From contig JAIXRB010000201.1 in the NCBI GenBank assembly GCA_027485405.1, positions 1 to 24,957 of the forward strand: a stretch of DNA of 24,957 nucleotides, in the 5' to 3' direction. Within the stretch, counting starts at the first letter, position 1. Every line of letters starts with the position of its first letter. A program made the translations under genes and the position numbers. The stretch is from Leptospiraceae bacterium. Lineage in GTDB: Bacteria; Spirochaetota; Leptospiria; Leptospirales; Leptospiraceae. Below, piece by piece: positions 22,761 to 24,957 of the stretch. Below the pieces are notes generated by a model. That model was not told where the DNA came from. It made no database searches and saw only the letters and a program-made list of their open reading frames with translations.

Positions 22761-23841
22761 TTTTCGCTGAGCTATGCAGATATTGAATGTAGGTTTTAAC
22801 CTGCTCTTCCATTGCTGAAAGTCGTTGTTCACTCACCGTCATTTGAGAAATGGTTGAAATAAGCGGATGATCGGAAGAAGACAACAACCCATCCGAATAC
22901 AAAAACAAAATGTCTCCATGTTGCGAACCCATCTTAGTCGATTGAAATTCTAGATTTGGCAGTAGGCCAAGCACTGTGCCCATGGTATCTGAAAAAACTA
23001 CCAGTTCTCTTTGGAATTTTGGATACAGGATCGGAAATGGGTAGCCAGCCCGGGCAAACTCACATTCTCCCGAAGAATGATCAATCACTGCGCAAAGTGC
23101 TGTGACGCAGTACTTGCCAATTTCCTTGCACAGACTTTCGTTTAACTTAGTTAATACCATACCAGGAGAAGCAACTTCCTTGTTCTTGATCATTTCTTTG
23201 AATAAGGTGGCAATGTAAATGACAACGAGCCCCGAGGAAACTCCATGCTCTTCGACATCACAAGCCAGAATCCAAGTTTGATTGTCTGGGGCAGTTACCA
23301 ATTGTATAAAATCACCCGAAACAAACTGAACAGGCACATTGTCTGTTGCCCACTCATGATGATCACTGTTCGATGGCATCATCAATTTCTTTTGTAAAAT
23401 CCCTGCCAACCGAAGGTCTTCTAAAATGAGAAGCTCTGTCTCTTCTTTTTCAGAGAGAATTTGATAGAGATCTAATCCCCGCAAAACGGCACTTTCAATG
23501 GATTTAGATTGAAATGGTTTTAATATAAAATCAGTCGCCTTGCTTTGGAGAGAGGTTAAAACCATTTGAATGTCTCTCTCACCCGTCATCATGAGTACTT
23601 GAGTTTTAGGTTGCATTTTTTTGATTTCTTCCAAAATCTCTAGACCAGAAATTTCGGGCATGTTGATATCTAAAATGGTCACTGGATTCTTGTTTGTTTG
23701 GAAGTATTCTAATCCTTGTTTAGGATTTGTAAAGTATCGGACGAAGAAACCTAATGAGTTCAAGATCATTTCTAAAGTTTCACAGATCTCTGTGTCATCA
23801 TCGATGATGAGAATTTCGGGTTTAGTGGAGTAATCTGTCAT
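22723..23841 (-). CDS. Response regulator with SpoIIE-type PP2C phosphatase domain
   Basis: A 372-residue signalling protein. Residues 8-125 are a receiver domain with acidic pocket Asp14-Asp16, phospho-acceptor Asp58 in ILDINMPEISG, switch Thr86 and Lys108 of LKPF. Residues ~140-372 are a SpoIIE/RsbU-like phosphatase. VSGDF, ILACDVEEHG, FLYSDGLL and KDDISYLLL supply the metal-binding Asp residues, though the usual GGDFYD is reduced to SGDFIQ. Such proteins dephosphorylate anti-sigma-factor antagonists when phosphorylated by a histidine kinase; no kinase or antagonist is in the window. The start overlaps the stop of the upstream unknown gene by four bases (ATGA). Its 3' end overlaps the opposing membrane protein gene by 38 bases. 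Confidence 0.92.
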   Translation of the reverse strand: MTDYSTKPEILIIDDDTEICETLEMILNSLGFFVRYFTNPKQGLEYFQTNKNPVTILDINMPEISGLEILEEIKKMQPKTQVLMMTGERDIQMVLTSLQSKATDFILKPFQSKSIESAVLRGLDLYQILSEKEETELLILEDLRLAGILQKKLMMPSNSDHHEWATDNVPVQFVSGDFIQLVTAPDNQTWILACDVEEHGVSSGLVVIYIATLFKEMIKNKEVASPGMVLTKLNESLCKEIGKYCVTALCAVIDHSSGECEFARAGYPFPILYPKFQRELVVFSDTMGTVLGLLPNLEFQSTKMGSQHGDILFLYSDGLLSSSDHPLISTISQMTVSEQRLSAMEEQVKTYIQYLHSSAKIKDDISYLLLKI

Positions 23842-24650
23842 TTTTTCAAAAGAAACCGATGTCGGTCTTTACTCTCTTTTAGTCTTTTGAAGTAAGATTC
23901 ATTGAAAATCTTTTTCTCTAAGTACGGATCATTGCAAGTAATCATCTCTCCGTACTTCCAAGTATAGGGATCACCATTTGCATAGATAACATTGTTTTGG
24001 TGGATAAATGAGGAAAGTTGCCTAAGGTTTAGTCTTCGAAAGCTATGCACCAAGGCACGAAAGATTCCTTCCTTTTCTGGATCGATAAACCTGAATTTTC
24101 TGGAAAACAAGACCGCATCATGGAAATACTCAGGCACGTTGAATGCCCCAGAGGTTCCCATCTTGTTTGATAGCAAGCGAATGAATTCTGTGATTTCGTT
24201 TAACACATTTAAGCCAGGAAAGTCCTGTCCAAAATAGAGTTCTTTTCTGATTTTCTTTGAATTGATTTTCACGTTTTGAGTCAGAAGCCAATCGATGTAG
24301 ATCATGGAAAAATGCTCTTCGTCTTCTCTGAGCTGAAATTCGGAAACTTTGAGGCGAAGATGAACCAGGATTTTTTGATCCTTTGTGCGAATGTAGATTC
24401 GATTGTCATAGTCACTCAAGACATCCAAATGTAGCCTTGCATCAGGATAGCCCCGAGCTTTGACAGCATTGATCAGTTTGGACTCTTCCAAAAATCCCAA
24501 TACCTCATCGGCACTAAACTTGTTAAAAAGCTTGGGTTCCATATTTAAAGATGTGTTTAAGTCTTTTGAGACATCGACCAAAGAAAGGTCATCGATATCC
24601 AACCAATTGGCTGAGTCCTTTTTTTTGTCGGTGGAGGTGAAAATACTCAA
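23838..24650 (-). CDS. Unknown protein with possible GNAT-like C-terminal half
   Basis: A 270-residue soluble protein, no signal peptide or membrane span. The N-terminal ~70 residues include a helical FSADEVLGFLEESKLINAVK. From ~75 to 115 it is strand-rich (RIYIRTKDQKILVHLRLK, MIYIDWLLTQN). Residues ~140-200 contain FGQDFPGLNVLNEITEFIRL, then NVPEYFHDAVLFSRKFRFID, an order of glycine turn, helix, strand and Asn/Tyr helix that resembles the acyl-CoA part of GNAT acetyltransferases. That resemblance is by eye and may be wrong. The C-terminus is basic (KESKDRHRFLLKK). TTG at 24650 is the start: GGAGG lies six bases before it. It overlaps both neighbours by a few bases. Confidence 0.6.
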   Translation of the reverse strand: MSIFTSTDKKKDSANWLDIDDLSLVDVSKDLNTSLNMEPKLFNKFSADEVLGFLEESKLINAVKARGYPDARLHLDVLSDYDNRIYIRTKDQKILVHLRLKVSEFQLREDEEHFSMIYIDWLLTQNVKINSKKIRKELYFGQDFPGLNVLNEITEFIRLLSNKMGTSGAFNVPEYFHDAVLFSRKFRFIDPEKEGIFRALVHSFRRLNLRQLSSFIHQNNVIYANGDPYTWKYGEMITCNDPYLEKKIFNESYFKRLKESKDRHRFLLKK

Positions 24651-24957
24651 AGCATTCCTCCAAACACTTTAATCGTGTCTAAATGGATTTCAACGGTCTT
24701 GCGAAAGTCTTTCGCGTAACCACCGGCAAGCGTAACGACACAAGGAATCGACAATTCTTTGCAAAAATCATAGACCATTTTGTCTCTTGCCACCAAACCA
24801 TTCAGACTGATTTTGAGCTCTCCCAAGGAATCTTCTTCATAGGGATCTGCACCAGCAAGATAGTAGACGAATTGGGGTTTGAAATTTCTACCGATTTCCG
24901 GCAACGCCGAAGAAAGTTTTTTCAGGTATTCTTCGTCCCGGGTACCTGGAGCCAATG
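24647..24957 (-). CDS. Histone deacetylase-superfamily protein, partial (C-terminus)
   Basis: The last ~103 residues of a second deacetylase-fold protein; the front lies beyond the right edge. LAPGTRDEEYLKKL is the loop before the last catalytic strands. FVYYLAGADPYEEDSLGEL carries the third zinc-ligand Asp in AGADP, in the position of SAGFD in the other homologue. VVTLAGGYAKD supplies the catalytic Tyr, and TVEIHLDTIK closes the domain. The GADPYEEDxLG version is typical of the AcuC-like or class IV-like branch rather than the branch of the protein at 12323. TTG at 24955 is not a true start, as the frame runs on. Its stop overlaps the next gene's TTG start. Confidence 0.88.
   Translation of the reverse strand, partial: LAPGTRDEEYLKKLSSALPEIGRNFKPQFVYYLAGADPYEEDSLGELKISLNGLVARDKMVYDFCKELSIPCVVTLAGGYAKDFRKTVEIHLDTIKVFGGML
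24657..24661 (-). promoter_or_regulatory. Strong ribosome site supporting a TTG start
   Basis: Minus-strand GGAGG, six bases before TTG at 24650, located inside the last codons of the upstream deacetylase-fold gene (its final Gly-Gly-Met-Leu). Confidence 0.8.

Noticed and set aside
1..24957. CRISPR array, tRNA, rRNA or intact insertion sequence
   Set aside because: No regularly spaced repeats, cloverleaf-like sequence, rRNA signature or transposase frame was found.

Overview
The window looks like chromosomal DNA from a spirochaete, most probably a Leptospira species and plausibly one of the saprophytic ones. The reasons are moderately low G+C, spirochaete-like lipoprotein signal peptides, a response regulator fused to a SpoIIE-type phosphatase, and a dense mosaic of envelope and conserved hypothetical genes. 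This is inference from composition and gene types; no rRNA or other marker gene is present. No tRNA, rRNA, CRISPR array or intact insertion sequence was seen.

Layout. (1) Positions 1-4505 form an accessory patch. It holds an AraC/GyrI-type regulator divergent from a DoxX membrane protein, an AAA ATPase with a DUF4143 domain, a SLOG-type nucleotide-binding protein and a Uma2-type nuclease. Between them lie decayed pieces: a frameshifted DUF3293-type gene (about 1526-1790, minus) and a broken higBA toxin-antitoxin pair (about 2983-3181, minus). The ATPase gene sits exactly between these two remnants. (2) Positions 4532-7824 (minus) are a tight wzm-wzt-ugd operon for ABC-dependent polysaccharide export and UDP-glucuronate synthesis. 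(3) Positions 7903-9393 hold a TrmH-type rRNA/tRNA methyltransferase, a small membrane protein, a terminator, and a small minus-strand gene whose stop codon lies in that terminator. (4) Positions 9462-14854 hold an aldehyde dehydrogenase that lacks the usual catalytic Glu, an alpha/beta hydrolase, a histone-deacetylase-fold hydrolase with an unknown gene upstream, and a lipoprotein with a DUF4015 glycoside-hydrolase-like domain. (5) Positions 14865-18825 hold radA and a short RNase D (minus) divergent from a GH36 alpha-galactosidase. (6) Positions 18870-22760 hold a small lipoprotein, then a DUF4105 permuted-papain-like protein whose start codon lies in a perfect 13-bp hairpin. That gene overlaps a GT-C-like polytopic membrane protein by 4 bases. 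(7) Positions 22723-24957 (minus) are a translationally coupled trio: a second HDAC-fold protein (cut by the window edge), an unknown protein whose C-terminal half resembles a GNAT acyltransferase, and a response regulator-PP2C phosphatase.

Working together: region 2 makes and exports a glycan. Region 6 probably modifies envelope glycan or lipid through a paired membrane transferase and periplasmic hydrolase. Region 7 looks like a signalling cassette linking a deacylase, a possible acyltransferase and a phosphatase-output regulator. The strongest candidates for an undescribed system are regions 7 and 6. The most informative evolutionary scar is the ATPase between two gene remnants.
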